From positions 1,294,001 to 1,358,000 of the forward strand of contig NZ_CP027668.1 of assembly GCF_003008515.1 (NCBI RefSeq): a stretch of 64,000 nt of DNA, in the 5' to 3' direction. The DNA is from Phreatobacter cathodiphilus (lineage in GTDB: Bacteria > Pseudomonadota > Alphaproteobacteria > Rhizobiales > Phreatobacteraceae). Shown in pieces: positions 9,522 to 19,076 of this stretch. The translations under genes were made by a program, and so were the position numbers. Below the pieces are notes generated by a model. That model made no database searches, was not told the DNA's origin, and saw nothing but the letters and a program-made list of their open reading frames with translations. Position 1 is the first letter of the stretch. The number at the start of each line of letters is the position of its first letter.

Positions 9522-9547
9522 AAAAAGCCCCGCATCGGCGGGGCTTT
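9522..9547 (-). terminator. Rho-independent terminator after bamE
   Basis: Arms AAAGCCCCGC (9524-9533) and GCGGGGCTTT (9538-9547) close on a 4-base loop and are followed on the minus strand by a T-run. It lies 27 bases past the bamE stop and upstream of the hydrolase promoter, so it separates the two genes. Confidence 0.85.
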
Positions 9548-9573
9548 CGGTAAAGGCCGGCGGCGTCGGTGGA

Positions 9574-10068
9574 TCAGGTGCGCGGACCCTGGATGATCTG
9601 GCGCAGGAGATTGGCTTCCTCACCGCCGGTGACGGTCGACCGCGAGATGAAGTCGAAGACTTTGCCGTCCTGCAACCCGTAATTGGCGACGCGCTCCACC
9701 TGGCGCCGTGAGTTGAAATAGACCGCCATCACGTTGCGCTCCACCGTCCGCGGCTGCTGGAAGGTGAAGGTCCGGGTCTGCTTCTCGGAGATGTAGTAGA
9801 AGACGTCGCCGTTGATGGTGGAGATGGTCGTCGGCGTGCCGAGCGCGATCATCACCTGGTCCTGGCTATTGCCCTCCTTCACCTGGGCCAGCGCCTCTTC
9901 GGAGACGACATAGCCGCGGTTGAAGGTCTCGCCGATGCGGAACTGCGTCGGCGTCGGCAGGCTCGGGGTCAGCGACGACACGGAGGGCCCCTGCGAGCAG
10001 GCCGACAGGAGCACCGCGAGACCCGCGACAAGCGCTGCCTGGGCGGAACGTGACGTGACGCGCATCAT
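9574..10068 (-). CDS. bamE: Outer-membrane assembly lipoprotein BamE (SmpA/OmlA family)
   Basis: The 164-residue lipoprotein has the lipobox LLSAC at residues 20-24, so the cysteine should be lipidated and the protein anchored in the outer membrane. The SmpA/OmlA fold is recognisable in VKEGNSQDQVMIALGTPTT (the LGxP turn) followed by beta strands DVFYYISEKQTRTF. BamE stabilises the BAM complex that inserts barrel proteins such as the two barrels at 1.5-3.4 kb. The ATG at 10068 gives a normal signal peptide. It diverges from the Cbp3-type gene. Confidence 0.93.
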   Translation of the reverse strand: MMRVTSRSAQAALVAGLAVLLSACSQGPSVSSLTPSLPTPTQFRIGETFNRGYVVSEEALAQVKEGNSQDQVMIALGTPTTISTINGDVFYYISEKQTRTFTFQQPRTVERNVMAVYFNSRRQVERVANYGLQDGKVFDFISRSTVTGGEEANLLRQIIQGPRT

Positions 10069-10189
10069 TCTCGGCCGACCTTCTCAATCCCGATGCCGCC
10101 GGCGGGGGCGGCAAGCCGCCGCTTGAAGACGACGGCGCGTTGACTTAACTCCCGTCGGCAACCATTTCAACCCGAAGGCGCCGAAGCCG

Positions 10190-10729
10190 ATGATTCTGAG
10201 CCTGTTCCGGCGGAAGAAGCAGGACGCGACCATCGAGACGCTTTACGGCGCCATCGTGGCGCAGGCCCGCAATCCCCTGTTCTACCGGGACCACGGCGTA
10301 CCCGACACGGTGCAGGGGCGTTTCGAGATGGTGGTTCTCCACGCCTTCCTCGTACTCCATCGGCTGAAGGAGGAGAGCGAGGAGCGCCGGCAGCTCGGCC
10401 AGGAGCTCTTCGACATGCTGTTCCTCGACTTCGACCGCGGCCTGCGCGAACTCGGCGTCTCCGACACCAAGGTGCCGAAGAAGATCCGGCAGATGGGCGA
10501 GTCCTTCTACGGCCGCGTCCAGGCCTACGACACGGCGCTGGCGGGCGGGGAGGGAGAAACGCTGGAGGGCGCGCTCGCCCGCAACGTCCTCGCTGATCTC
10601 TCGGGCGATACGCGCGTGCTCGCCGCCTATGTCCGCCAGGCGGCAGCGGCGCTCGCCGCGCGCCCCTACGAATCGTTCCTGGCCGGGGACATCGAGTTCC
10701 CTGCCGTTCCGGCGGGAGGCCGCTCATGA
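10190..10729 (+). CDS. Ubiquinol-cytochrome c chaperone family protein (Cbp3/UQCC1-like)
   Basis: The 179-residue protein resembles the mitochondrial cytochrome-b assembly factor Cbp3. It shows LYGAIVAQARNPLFYRDHGVPDTVQGRF at the N-terminus and LFDMLFLDFDRGLRELGVSD in the middle, both typical of the bacterial family. It is inferred to aid bc1 complex assembly in the cytoplasm or at the membrane. It ends in an ATGA overlap with the DUF177 gene, so the two are coupled. Upstream, TTGACT at 10140 is a possible -35, but no good -10 is visible. Confidence 0.9.
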   Translation: MILSLFRRKKQDATIETLYGAIVAQARNPLFYRDHGVPDTVQGRFEMVVLHAFLVLHRLKEESEERRQLGQELFDMLFLDFDRGLRELGVSDTKVPKKIRQMGESFYGRVQAYDTALAGGEGETLEGALARNVLADLSGDTRVLAAYVRQAAAALAARPYESFLAGDIEFPAVPAGGRS

Positions 10730-11289
10730 CCGGACAGAGCAGCGGCGAAGGCCGGCGCCCGGGTGCAGCCCTGCCGCGTTGGCCGGTGCGGATCGCCGAC
10801 GTTCCCGCCGGCGGCATTCATGTGCGCCGCCGCGACGTGCCGGCCGAGGACCTCGCCGCCTTCGCCGCCTGGATCGGCGTCGACGCCATGAGCGCCCTCG
10901 ACCTGGACATCCACGTCAGGCCCTATCGCGGCGACGGCCTGGCGGTGGAGGGGACGGTGAGCGCCACCGTCACCCAGACCTGCGTCGTCACTCTGGAGCC
11001 CATGGAGAACGCCATCGCGGAGGAGGTCGAGGCGACCTTCCGCCCGGAGGGCAAGCTCAAGGCGCATCTGGTGCACGACGAGGAGGACGGGCTATCCATC
11101 GACGCCTCCGTAGCCGCCGACGATCCGCTCATCGGCAACGGCATCGACGCGGCCGCCATCGCCGCGGAATTTCTCGCCCTCGGCGTCGACCCCTATCCGC
11201 GCAAGCCCGACGCCGACTTCGCGCCGCCGGAGGACGGCGCCGAGGTGTCGCCGTTCGCGGGGCTTTCCAAACTGAAGCGCGGCACCTAA
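10726..11289 (+). CDS. DUF177/YceD family protein
   Basis: The 187-residue protein has the YceD pattern: VEGTVSATVTQTCVVTLEPM, with the conserved cysteine around residue 85, then EEDGLSIDASVAADDPLIGNGID near residue 125. Family members are tied to 23S rRNA and ribosome assembly and often sit beside rpmF and plsX. Here rpmF is absent and plsX follows after 138 bases. It overlaps the preceding gene by four bases. The assignment is by family pattern and gene order. Confidence 0.88.
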   Translation: MTGQSSGEGRRPGAALPRWPVRIADVPAGGIHVRRRDVPAEDLAAFAAWIGVDAMSALDLDIHVRPYRGDGLAVEGTVSATVTQTCVVTLEPMENAIAEEVEATFRPEGKLKAHLVHDEEDGLSIDASVAADDPLIGNGIDAAAIAAEFLALGVDPYPRKPDADFAPPEDGAEVSPFAGLSKLKRGT

Positions 11290-11427
11290 ACAGGCGGCGG
11301 TTTGCTGTTCGTGCTGCCTGCCCCTTGTGCAGGCGTTGCCAGTCGCTATTGTCCCGGCGTCTCGCGCCGTCGGCTCCGAAGTCTTTCGTGACTCCCGGCT
11401 CCGGGCGTCGGTCATACGGATAGGTGC

Positions 11428-12492
11428 ATGTCCGAAAAGGTACGGCTGGCCCTCGACGTGATGGGGGGCGATTTCGGTCCCTCCGTCGTCGTGCCGGGCG
11501 CGGAAATCGCCCTGTCGCGCCACGGCGACATCGAATTCGTCCTGGTCGGCGACGAGCGGCAGATCGCACCGCTGCTCGCCGCCAATCCGCGGGTCCGTGC
11601 CCGCTCCGAGATCGTCCACGCCGACGTCGCCATCCGGATGGACGACAAGCCGTCCAAGGCGCTGCGCTACGGGCGCCGAGTCTCGTCCATGTGGCGGGCC
11701 CTCGACGAGGTGAAGTTCGGCAGGGCCGCGGCCGCGGTCTCGGCCGGCAATACCGGCGCGCTGATGGCCATGGCCGCCTTCAACCTGAAGACCATGGAGG
11801 GGGTCGAGCGCCCGGCTCTCGCCGCCCTCTGGCCGACGCTGAGGGGCGAATCCATCGTCCTCGACATGGGCGCCTCCATCGGCGCCGATGCCGCCGCCCT
11901 CGTCGACATGGCGGTGATGGGCGCCGCGATGGCGCGGGTGGTCTTCGATCTGGACCGCCCCACCGTCGGTCTCCTCAATATCGGGGTGGAGGAGGTCAAG
12001 GGCCTCGAGTTCATCCGCGAGGCCGGCCAGATCCTGCGCGACGCCGACATGCCGACGCTGGACTACCGCGGCTTCGTGGAGGGGGACGACATCGGCAAAG
12101 GCGTCACCGACGTGATCGTCACCGAGGGCTTCACCGGCAATATCGCGCTGAAGACCGGCGAGGGCACCGCCAAGCAGATCGGCGAATATCTGCGCGCCGC
12201 CATGTCGCGCACCTGGCGCGCCAAGCTCGGCTATCTGCTCGCCCGCAACGCCTTTTCGACGCTGCGCGAGAAGATGGACCCGCGCAAGAGCAACGGCGCG
12301 GTGTTCCTCGGCCTCAATGGCGTCGTGATCAAGAGCCATGGTGGCACCGACCCGCTCGGCTTTGCCAGCGCGATCGATCTCGCCTACGACATGGCCCGCT
12401 ACGATCTCCAGTCGAAGATCCGTTCCATGCTGGACGCCTACCATGCTTCGCGTCCGGCCCCGCCGGTCGCCCCTCTCGAGGCCACATCGTGA
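11428..12492 (+). CDS. plsX: Phosphate acyltransferase PlsX
   Basis: The 354-residue enzyme makes acyl-phosphate from acyl-ACP, feeding the glycerol-3-phosphate acyltransferase PlsY. Diagnostic stretches are [20 protein letters not shown] at the start, [12 protein letters not shown] near residue 105, and [19 protein letters not shown] near residue 230. The length is normal. Its TGA stop overlaps the fabH GTG start, so phospholipid and fatty-acid synthesis genes are translationally coupled. Confidence 0.96.
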   Translation: MSEKVRLALDVMGGDFGPSVVVPGAEIALSRHGDIEFVLVGDERQIAPLLAANPRVRARSEIVHADVAIRMDDKPSKALRYGRRVSSMWRALDEVKFGRAAAAVSAGNTGALMAMAAFNLKTMEGVERPALAALWPTLRGESIVLDMGASIGADAAALVDMAVMGAAMARVVFDLDRPTVGLLNIGVEEVKGLEFIREAGQILRDADMPTLDYRGFVEGDDIGKGVTDVIVTEGFTGNIALKTGEGTAKQIGEYLRAAMSRTWRAKLGYLLARNAFSTLREKMDPRKSNGAVFLGLNGVVIKSHGGTDPLGFASAIDLAYDMARYDLQSKIRSMLDAYHASRPAPPVAPLEATS

Positions 12493-13463
12493 CACTTCGT
12501 TCCGTGGTGCGCGGCGTGGGCAGCTATCTGCCCGCCCGCGTCCTGACAAATGCCGAACTCTCGACGCTGGTGGACACGTCGGACGAGTGGATCGTCCAGC
12601 GGTCGGGAATCCGCGAGCGCCATATCGCTGCCGAGGGGGAGACCACCTCCGACCTCGGCCTTGCGGCGGCCAGGGCGGCGCTCGCCGCCGCCGGCATGGA
12701 CGCCCAGGACATCGACCTGATCGTCCTCGCGACCTCCACGCCGGATCGCACCTTTCCCGCCAGCGCCACCACCATCCAGGATCGCCTCGGCATCCGCCAC
12801 GGTGCTGCCTTCGACCTGCAGGCGGTCTGCTCGGGCTTCGTCTTCGCCCTGTCGACCGCCGACAAGTTCCTGCGCTCGGGAAGCCACAAGCGGGCCCTGG
12901 TGATCGGCGCGGAAACCTTCTCGCGCATCCTCGACTGGACCGACCGCACCACCTGCGTGCTCTTCGGCGACGGCGCCGGCGCCGTGGTCCTCGAGGCGCA
13001 GGAGCAGCCCGACGGCCTGGCCGGCCGCGGCATCCTGACGACGCATCTGCGCTCCGACGGCCGCCACACCGCCAAGCTCTATGTCGACGGCGGCCCCTCG
13101 CTGACCCAGACCGTGGGCCATCTGCGGATGGAGGGCCGCGAGGTCTTCAAACATGCCGTGGGCATGATCACCGACGTGATGAACGACGCCTATGCCGCCA
13201 CCGGTACCACCTCGGACGATCTCGACTGGTTCGTGCCGCACCAGGCCAACAAACGGATCATCGACGCCTCCGCCGAGAAGCTGAAGATCGCGCCCGAGAA
13301 GGTCGTCATCACGGTGGACCGCCACGGCAACACCTCCGCCGCCTCCATTCCGCTGGCTCTCGACGTGGCCGTGCGCGACGGACGCATCCGCGAAGGCCAT
13401 CTCGTCATGCTGGAGGCGATGGGCGGCGGATTCACCTGGGGCTCGGCGCTGATCCGCTGGTGA
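12489..13463 (+). CDS. fabH: 3-oxoacyl-ACP synthase III (FabH)
   Basis: The 324-residue condensing enzyme starts type II fatty-acid synthesis from acetyl-CoA and malonyl-ACP. The catalytic triad is visible: Cys114 in LQAVCSGF, His251 in VPHQANKRI and Asn281 in RHGNTSAAS. The GTG start overlaps the plsX stop, and the protein begins [20 protein letters not shown] as expected for the family. A GC-rich hairpin (13475-13505) follows the stop but lacks a T-run. Confidence 0.96.
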   Translation: MTLRSVVRGVGSYLPARVLTNAELSTLVDTSDEWIVQRSGIRERHIAAEGETTSDLGLAAARAALAAAGMDAQDIDLIVLATSTPDRTFPASATTIQDRLGIRHGAAFDLQAVCSGFVFALSTADKFLRSGSHKRALVIGAETFSRILDWTDRTTCVLFGDGAGAVVLEAQEQPDGLAGRGILTTHLRSDGRHTAKLYVDGGPSLTQTVGHLRMEGREVFKHAVGMITDVMNDAYAATGTTSDDLDWFVPHQANKRIIDASAEKLKIAPEKVVITVDRHGNTSAASIPLALDVAVRDGRIREGHLVMLEAMGGGFTWGSALIRW

Positions 13464-13603
13464 AGCGCGGCGTTCGGCCCGCAATGGGTTGACCGCCGCG
13501 GGCCGAGTCCATAGTGATAGGAAAATCAGAGTGATAAGAGCGGTTTCGGTGCGATGTGCCGAAGCAAGGCCGCCATATCCAGGTACAAGTGGTGGGGGTC
13601 GAA

Positions 13604-13918
13604 ATGGCGGGCAAGACAGTCACGCGAGCTGATCTTTGCGAGGCCGTCTATCAAAAGGTGGGTCTGTCGCGGACCGAGTCGGCACAACTCGTCGAACTGG
13701 TCCTGAAGGAGATCACCGACTGCCTCGCAGACGGCGAGACGGTGAAGCTCTCCTCCTTCGGCTCCTTCGTCGTCCGCTCCAAGGGCGAACGGGTCGGGCG
13801 CAACCCCAAGACCGGCCAGGAAGTGCCGATCGCGCCCCGCCGCGTCATGGTCTTCAAGCCGTCGAACATCCTCAAGGCCAAGATCAACGGCCAGAGCGTC
13901 GACGGCGTCCGCGACTGA
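13604..13918 (+). CDS. ihfA: Integration host factor subunit alpha
   Basis: The 104-residue DNA-bending protein shows the HU/IHF core: [20 protein letters not shown], then [20 protein letters not shown], and the beta-arm [20 protein letters not shown] with the intercalating proline. It pairs with IHF-beta to bend DNA. The start at 13604 is preferred to the longer frame because GGGGG lies just upstream and [13 protein letters not shown] matches family N-termini. The plsX-fabH-ihfA-merR order is conserved in the group. IHF would also be needed to activate the sigma-54 promoter near 52.3 kb. Confidence 0.95.
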   Translation: MAGKTVTRADLCEAVYQKVGLSRTESAQLVELVLKEITDCLADGETVKLSSFGSFVVRSKGERVGRNPKTGQEVPIAPRRVMVFKPSNILKAKINGQSVDGVRD

Positions 13919-14045
13919 CGGCCGGTGCGCGCCGGCCGCGGCAGGCGTCGGTTCGGCGTTGCCGCATCGCCCCGAATCCGCCACCGTTGCGCGGCCCGAT
14001 GCCTTCGCGCCATCGCGCGCGCCCTCACACAGAGCCCGGATCGTG

Positions 14046-14840
14046 GTGGACAAGGCCCCTGACGCATACCGCACGATCAGCGAGGTCGCCGACGACCTTG
14101 ACCTGCCGCAGCACGTGCTGCGGTTCTGGGAGACGCGTTTCGGCCAGATCCGGCCGTTGAAGCGCGGCGGCGGCCGCCGCTATTACCGTCCCGAGGATAT
14201 CGACCTCCTGAAGGGCATCCGCCATCTCCTCTACGGCGAGGGCTACACGATCCGCGGCGTGCAGCGGATCATCAAGGAGAGCGGCGTCAAGGCGATCCAG
14301 GCCCTGGGTCGCGGGGAGGGCGCCGCCGCCCTGCAGAAGCCCAAGGGGCCCGAGATCATCGATCCCGCAGCCGGCGACGACGAGCCGATGGAGATGGGGC
14401 GCCCGCCCGCTCTCGGCGGTGCGGTGCCGCCTTTCGCCCCGGCCTCCTATGGCGAACCACCCTTCGCCGCGCCCGGCCATGGGGACGACGAGGACGAGGG
14501 TGACATGGCCGACGAGCCGATGCGGCTCGAGCCCGTCCTGGCGCCGCGGCCGGCTCCCGTCCCGGCGGAAGAGCCCGCCATCCAGCGCCATGCGCCGGTG
14601 CAGCAAGCGGTCCGGGCACCGGAACCCGTGCCGGTACCGCCCCCGTCGGCACCCGAACCGCGGCCCGTGGTGCGGCCGGCCGACATGCCCTCCATGAGGC
14701 CTGCGTCGCCCGCCGGCGCCGCTGTTGCCGCACCGGCCCCGGCGCGACTCGCCGCCGACGACGTGCGCCGCCTGCAGGCCGCCCTCTACGAGCTTCTGGA
14801 ATGCCGCAAGCGGCTGGACGCGGCCTTCGACGACCGCTGA
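14046..14840 (+). CDS. MerR-family transcriptional regulator
   Basis: The 264-residue protein carries one MerR helix-turn-helix at its N-terminus ([20 protein letters not shown], then [20 protein letters not shown] and a second helix [18 protein letters not shown]). About 130 residues of Pro/Ala-rich disordered sequence follow, and then a short C-terminal helix. There is no metal-binding cysteine set. The start is uncertain: GTG at 14046 is used because homologues begin close to DKxPDAYRTI, but GTG 14043 or TTG 13959 are possible. The gene regularly follows ihfA in this order of bacteria, and its target is unknown. Confidence 0.85.
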   Translation: MDKAPDAYRTISEVADDLDLPQHVLRFWETRFGQIRPLKRGGGRRYYRPEDIDLLKGIRHLLYGEGYTIRGVQRIIKESGVKAIQALGRGEGAAALQKPKGPEIIDPAAGDDEPMEMGRPPALGGAVPPFAPASYGEPPFAAPGHGDDEDEGDMADEPMRLEPVLAPRPAPVPAEEPAIQRHAPVQQAVRAPEPVPVPPPSAPEPRPVVRPADMPSMRPASPAGAAVAAPAPARLAADDVRRLQAALYELLECRKRLDAAFDDR

Positions 14841-14849
14841 ACGCTCGCG

Positions 14850-15257
14850 CTAGCGCCGCCAGCTCGGCGGCACGGGAGGCGGCGGCGGAGCGCGCACGCC
14901 TTCCTCGATCCTGCGGCGCATGTGGTCGGCGACGTCCCTGACGGGCTCAAGCCCGCGGTCGAGTTCGCCTGCCTGCACATTGGCGAACTCGAGTTCCGAA
15001 ATGATCTTGTCGATCTTGGCGAGGGCCTCGGGGTCCGGCCGCGTCACCAGTTCCGCACCGAAGACGATGAGCAGCGGGCCGACGGGTACGAAGAGCAGCA
15101 GGCCGATGGTGACCTGCCAGAGCAGGGTCCGGTCGTCGAGCGTCGGAGCGTTGAACGCGCCGAGATAGGCCGCGCCGATGGCGGGCGGCAACAGCAGGAC
15201 GATGGCGATGCCCACCCATCCGATGAACCGCGGCCTCAATCGCGTCGTGATCTGCAT
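14850..15257 (-). CDS. Small two-helix membrane protein of unknown function
   Basis: The 135-residue protein has two hydrophobic helices (about residues 12-34 and 44-66), a charged helical segment (PEALAKIDKIISELEFANVQ) and a proline-rich tail. No family is recognised. It converges with the MerR gene with ten bases between stops. The ATG at 15257 is the only reasonable start, and no strong ribosome site is apparent. Confidence 0.6.
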   Translation of the reverse strand: MQITTRLRPRFIGWVGIAIVLLLPPAIGAAYLGAFNAPTLDDRTLLWQVTIGLLLFVPVGPLLIVFGAELVTRPDPEALAKIDKIISELEFANVQAGELDRGLEPVRDVADHMRRRIEEGVRAPPPPPVPPSWRR

Positions 15258-15336
15258 GGCCCGTCCCGTCCGAACGCCCGTCGGGCTTCAGTGTGGGACG
15301 AGGCGAGGGTCACCGGCAAGACCCCATGCCGTCGCG

Positions 15337-15666
15337 TCAGGGGCGAGAGGCGGTGGGTGGGGTAGAAGACGGCGTCGCCGGGACACCACCGGAGGCGGGA
15401 CTGCGGGGATCGGGGCGGGGATCGACCTGAACCGCCTCGCGGCCGCGCTCGGCGTTCTCCCGGTCGCGGACGGTGCGGCCCTCCCGCCCGGCCTCGACGC
15501 CCTGGGCGTCTTCGTCGTCGGCAGTCATGCCGCCGCCCGACGATCCGCCGGCGGAGCTCGCGCCACCCATCCCGCCGTCAGGCTGGGCGGGCGGTACCTG
15601 CGCATACGCCGCGGCGAGCGGAACGGCGAGCAAGGCGGCGGCGGTCATCAGGCGGCGGGTGATCAT
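15337..15666 (-). CDS. Small secreted Gly/Ser/Pro-rich protein, unknown function
   Basis: The 109-residue protein has a classical signal peptide (MITRRLMTAAALLAVPLAAA, cleavage at AYAQ). A low-complexity mature part follows, with Gly/Ser-rich, acidic and proline-rich stretches. GAGGAG lies six bases before the ATG. No fold is predictable. It lies 41 bases downstream of another small envelope protein gene on the same strand and may share its transcript. Confidence 0.55.
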   Translation of the reverse strand: MITRRLMTAAALLAVPLAAAYAQVPPAQPDGGMGGASSAGGSSGGGMTADDEDAQGVEAGREGRTVRDRENAERGREAVQVDPRPDPRSPASGGVPATPSSTPPTASRP

Positions 15667-15707
15667 GTCGGCTCCTCGGGGGGCGGCGCGGCGGGACGGG
15701 GGGTGGC

Positions 15708-16007
15708 TCAAGGCGCCTGGCGCGGCGTCGAGCCGGTCGCCGACGGATCGGCGGGGGCGGGGGCGGGCGCCGTCGTGGTCTGGTTCCGCTCCATGGTGGT
15801 CTGGCCGCTGGGGTTGCCGCCCATCATTGAGAAGACGACGAGTCCGAGGACGAGAACCACGCCGAGGCCGCCGATCAGGCCCCAGTTGCCGGAGGTGCTG
15901 CGGGTGACGCGCGGATCGGTCGGCGGGTCGAGATCGGCGCGCCGTCCCCCGTCGAGGCGGGTCGGCTCGGCGGCGAGGCGGTCGTCGCGGGGATCGTGCT
16001 GGGTCAT
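15708..16007 (-). CDS. Small single-pass membrane protein, unknown function, EcfG-type promoter
   Basis: The 99-residue protein has a charged cytoplasmic N-terminus, one hydrophobic helix (about residues 42-62) and a Thr/Pro/Ala-rich tail. AGGAGG is positioned before the ATG at 16007. An EcfG-type promoter (16031-16055) lies directly upstream, so it is likely induced by general stress. It may be cotranscribed with the secreted protein downstream. No family is recognised. Confidence 0.6.
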   Translation of the reverse strand: MTQHDPRDDRLAAEPTRLDGGRRADLDPPTDPRVTRSTSGNWGLIGGLGVVLVLGLVVFSMMGGNPSGQTTMERNQTTTAPAPAPADPSATGSTPRQAP

Positions 16008-16030
16008 GTGGGGAATCCTCCTGCCGCATG

Positions 16031-16055
16031 AACCCCCGGGACGCACCGCGGTTCC
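16031..16055 (-). promoter_or_regulatory. EcfG-type general-stress promoter
   Basis: On the minus strand GGAAC (16051-16055) and GTT (16031-16033) are separated by 17 bases. This fits the EcfG spacing, though the base before GTT is G rather than the preferred C. The predicted start is just ahead of the AGGAGG of the 99-residue membrane protein. Confidence 0.5.
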
Positions 16056-16117
16056 GCGGAGGCACGGCGATGCGCCGTCGCAGGGCGCCGGCGGGACGAG
16101 GAAGATGTGGGAGGAAT

Positions 16118-16194
16118 TGGTCGGAGTGCCGAGATTTGAACTCGGGACCCCTTGCACCCCATGCAAGTGCGCTACCGGGCTGCGCTACACTCCG
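16118..16194 (-). tRNA. tRNA-Pro (anticodon GGG)
   Basis: The 77-base gene includes an encoded CCA end. The acceptor stem is CGGAGTG/CACTCCG. The anticodon stem CTTGC/GCAAG closes on a seven-base loop with GGG at positions 34-36, reading CCC/CCU. The T-arm GTTCAAAT is present. It lies between the small envelope genes and the polysaccharide locus, and no integration repeat is seen next to it. Confidence 0.96.
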
Positions 16195-16208
16195 ACCGTG
16201 CGGGGGAT

Positions 16209-17444
16209 TTAGGACGTTTCGCGCGCCGCCGCAACCCGCTTGGTGACGGCGAGGCCCCAGAGCAGTCCTGCCAGCACCCAGAAGTGCCGCCAGTGGTCGC
16301 TGTCAATGATCTGCCCTTCGAAGGCGAGGCCGCAGAAAGTGGCGAAAACCGCGATGGTGAGGGGCTGCCAGGGCGTCCGGATGAGGGATGCGACCAGTCC
16401 GACGATCAGCGTCGATCCCGTCAGCACGAGATAGCCGATGCCGCCCATCCAGCCGCCGGCCATGAAGGAATTGAGGTAGACGTTGTGCGGATCCTCCGGA
16501 AAGAACCGGGCGAACTGCAGGGGGCCGATACCGAAAGGCTTGTCCAGGGCGATCTGCCAGCCATAGGCGTGCCGGCCGAATCGGCCCATCGGCCCCGAAT
16601 CGTAGCTCTGGTTGAGGCTGGCGCGCTCCCGCATCAGGTCTGCCACCTTGTCGATGCTGAGGAGGACGGCGACGAAGGCCATCAGCAGGACGAGGCCGGC
16701 GGCGACCACCAGAAGGATGCGGAACCGCTGCGCCGGCGTCTCCGCCGTCAGCACCATCAGGGCGATCATGATCACCGCCGACAGGCCGAAATGGATCCAG
16801 GCGCCGCGCGAGAAGGATAGCAGGAGCGCGACGAGCAGCACCGCGAAGACGGAGCCGGCCCTGACCATCGAGCCCGGCGAGGCTCTGAGGAAGGCCTGCA
16901 TCGCCACCAGCATGGGCAGCACCAGGAAGGGGCCGAAGACGTTGGGGTCGTTGAACGTGCCCTTGGCGCGGCCATAGAGGGTGAAGAGGTCGAAGGCGCC
17001 GGGAAAGAGACGGAAATAGCCGGCGATACCCGCCAGCGCCGCGATCAGCGCCGCCAGCGTCCAGCCGCGGAGGATCACCCTCATGCGGGCCGTCGTGTTG
17101 TCCGCCGCCACGACGGCGAAGAAGACCATGGTGAGGGCGAGATACCAGGAGACGGCGATCCAGGCCGCCACTTTCGGCCCCGCCATGACCGGGATGGCGG
17201 CGATGGTCAGGCCGAGGCAATAGAGGACGAGGACGACGAGGAGCGGCGCATGGGCGGCGCGGAGCTTCAGGCCGCCGGTGAGCGCGAAGGCGGCGATGGC
17301 GAGGAGCGCACCGACCTCGTAAGGGGAGGGCTCGGCGAAGACGAAGGCTCCACCCACCATCATCAGCCAGAGGGCGGCGAGCCGGAAGGGCTCACCGCCG
17401 CTGCGAATCCCCCCGGCCCGGGGCGCGGGGAGAGCGAGGGTCAA
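16209..17444 (-). CDS. O-antigen ligase/polymerase-like polysaccharide protein (Wzy family)
   Basis: The 411-residue membrane protein has about 11 hydrophobic helices. The family region is visible as GTFNDPNVFGPFLVLPM near residue 175, then a periplasmic loop with GPLQFARFFPEDPHNVYLN, including the DPHNxYL motif of Wzy/WaaL proteins. It probably polymerises or ligates the product of the neighbouring genes. The start is TTG, overlapping the TGA of the upstream transferase gene (TTGA). The open frame continues upstream only because it shadows that gene. Confidence 0.82.
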   Translation of the reverse strand: MTLALPAPRAGGIRSGGEPFRLAALWLMMVGGAFVFAEPSPYEVGALLAIAAFALTGGLKLRAAHAPLLVVLVLYCLGLTIAAIPVMAGPKVAAWIAVSWYLALTMVFFAVVAADNTTARMRVILRGWTLAALIAALAGIAGYFRLFPGAFDLFTLYGRAKGTFNDPNVFGPFLVLPMLVAMQAFLRASPGSMVRAGSVFAVLLVALLLSFSRGAWIHFGLSAVIMIALMVLTAETPAQRFRILLVVAAGLVLLMAFVAVLLSIDKVADLMRERASLNQSYDSGPMGRFGRHAYGWQIALDKPFGIGPLQFARFFPEDPHNVYLNSFMAGGWMGGIGYLVLTGSTLIVGLVASLIRTPWQPLTIAVFATFCGLAFEGQIIDSDHWRHFWVLAGLLWGLAVTKRVAAARETS

Positions 17445-18979
17445 AACGCGTTCTCGCGGTGCCTGGCCAGCGAGATCGGCGTCTTGGCGAGGATGTAGAG
17501 GTCGAAGAGCACCGACCAGTTCTCGATATAGTAGAGATCGTGCTCGACGCGCCGCTGGATCTTCTCCGGCGTGTCGGTTTCGCCGCGCCAGCCGTTGATC
17601 TGCGCCCAGCCGGTGATGCCCGGCTTCACCTTGTGGCGGGCGAAATAGCCGTCGACCACGTCGTCGTAGAGCTTGTCGGCGGCCTTGGCATGGGCGGCGT
17701 GGGGGCGCGGGCCGACCAGAGACAGGTTGCCCTTGAAGACCACGTTGAAGAGCTGCGGCAGCTCGTCGATGGAGGTCTTGCGGATGAAGCGGCCGACGCG
17801 GGTGACGCGGGGGTCGCCCTTGGTGACGAGCTTCGAGGCGGTGGCGTCGCTCATGTCGGTGTACATGGAGCGGAACTTGAACACCTCGATCATCTCGTTG
17901 TTGAAGCCGTAGCGCTTCTGCCGGAAGAACACCGGGCCCTTGGAATCGAGCTTCACGGCGATGGCGGTGGCGATGAAGATCGGCGACAGCGCGATCAGTG
18001 CGGCGGTGCCGACGATCTTGTCGAAGACCCATTTGAGAACGACGTCCCAGTCCTGGATCGGCTTGTCGAAGACGTCGAGCACGGGGACGTTGCCGATATA
18101 GGAATAGGCACGCGGCCGGAACCTGAGCTTGGCGGTGTGCGCCGCCAGTCGGATGTCCACCGGCAGCACCCAGAGCTTGCGCAGCATGTCGAGCACGCGC
18201 TTCTCGGCGCTCATCGGGATGGTGACGATGACGAGGTCGACGCGGGTGCGGCGGGCGAACTCCAGGAGGTCGTCCACCGTGCCGAGCTTCGGCACATGGG
18301 CGGCATGGGCCGGCGAGCGCTCGTCGGTGCGGTCGTCGAACGTGCCGCAGATGGTCACGTCGGTGTCGGACTGGGCGAGGATCGAGCGGATCAGCTCCTC
18401 CGCCGGCTCGCCGCCGCCGACCACGACGGCACGGCGCTGCAGGCGCCCGGCGCGCGACCATGTGCGCACGAGCTGGGCGAGCCCGATCCTGAGCGCCATC
18501 AGGGAGAGCAGGCCGGCCACGTACCAGGATCCCAGCCACACCCGCGAGAAGGCGTCACCCGCCTTGGCGAAGAAGGCCACCGCCATGGCGACGAGAAAGA
18601 CCATGGTCCAGGTGAAGAACAGCCGGCTGAACTGCGCCACATGGGTGCGGAAGAGGTGGACGTCGTAGAGTCCGGCGGACTGGAAGGCCGCCAGCGCCAG
18701 AGCGGAGAGGCCGAAGAGCCCGACTAGCGAGGTCCACTGCACCCCGTGCTGCGGATAGACCCAGCCGAGATAGATCGCCGCGCCCAGCGCCAGGACGATG
18801 ACGAATTCCACCAGCCGGACGAGGCCGGAGAGGACCACCGGCGAATAGACCGGCCCCACCGCCTCGTCGGCGATCCGCGCCGCGAGCTCCGACAGAGGGC
18901 GGCGGCCCTCCGCAGCCGGCTGGCCCGTGCGGCCCGCCTCCGTCGCCTGGATGATGTCCCGACCGGTGAATCCCAACAT
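17441..18979 (-). CDS. Undecaprenyl-phosphate glucose/galactose phosphotransferase (initiating glycosyltransferase)
   Basis: The 512-residue polyprenyl-phosphate hexose-1-phosphate transferase has about four N-terminal membrane helices and a nucleotide-binding-like middle domain ([13 protein letters not shown] near residue 185). Its C-terminal catalytic domain shows [19 protein letters not shown]-like [21 protein letters not shown] and [19 protein letters not shown], all classic for the WcaJ/ExoY family. It transfers sugar-phosphate to the lipid carrier at the inner membrane to start repeat-unit synthesis. The ATG at 18979 has GGAG upstream, and it is coupled to the downstream polymerase by a four-base overlap. 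Confidence 0.93.
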   Translation of the reverse strand: MLGFTGRDIIQATEAGRTGQPAAEGRRPLSELAARIADEAVGPVYSPVVLSGLVRLVEFVIVLALGAAIYLGWVYPQHGVQWTSLVGLFGLSALALAAFQSAGLYDVHLFRTHVAQFSRLFFTWTMVFLVAMAVAFFAKAGDAFSRVWLGSWYVAGLLSLMALRIGLAQLVRTWSRAGRLQRRAVVVGGGEPAEELIRSILAQSDTDVTICGTFDDRTDERSPAHAAHVPKLGTVDDLLEFARRTRVDLVIVTIPMSAEKRVLDMLRKLWVLPVDIRLAAHTAKLRFRPRAYSYIGNVPVLDVFDKPIQDWDVVLKWVFDKIVGTAALIALSPIFIATAIAVKLDSKGPVFFRQKRYGFNNEMIEVFKFRSMYTDMSDATASKLVTKGDPRVTRVGRFIRKTSIDELPQLFNVVFKGNLSLVGPRPHAAHAKAADKLYDDVVDGYFARHKVKPGITGWAQINGWRGETDTPEKIQRRVEHDLYYIENWSVLFDLYILAKTPISLARHRENAF

Positions 18980-19076
18980 GTTCCGGCTACTCCGTCGCGC
19001 CACCCAAGCGCGTGACTGCACTCGCCGGACAGCATTAACCGCCAAAGGTTGCTTTTCGCTTGATCCCGCGACGGGT

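Noticed and set aside
13475-13505. Hairpin after fabH as a terminator
   Set aside because: Stem of eight GC pairs but a 15-base loop and no T-run; at this GC content it is weak evidence.
16209-18539. Apparent fusion of the polymerase with the upstream transferase region
   Set aside because: The upstream half is an out-of-frame reading of the transferase gene; the polymerase starts at TTG 17444.
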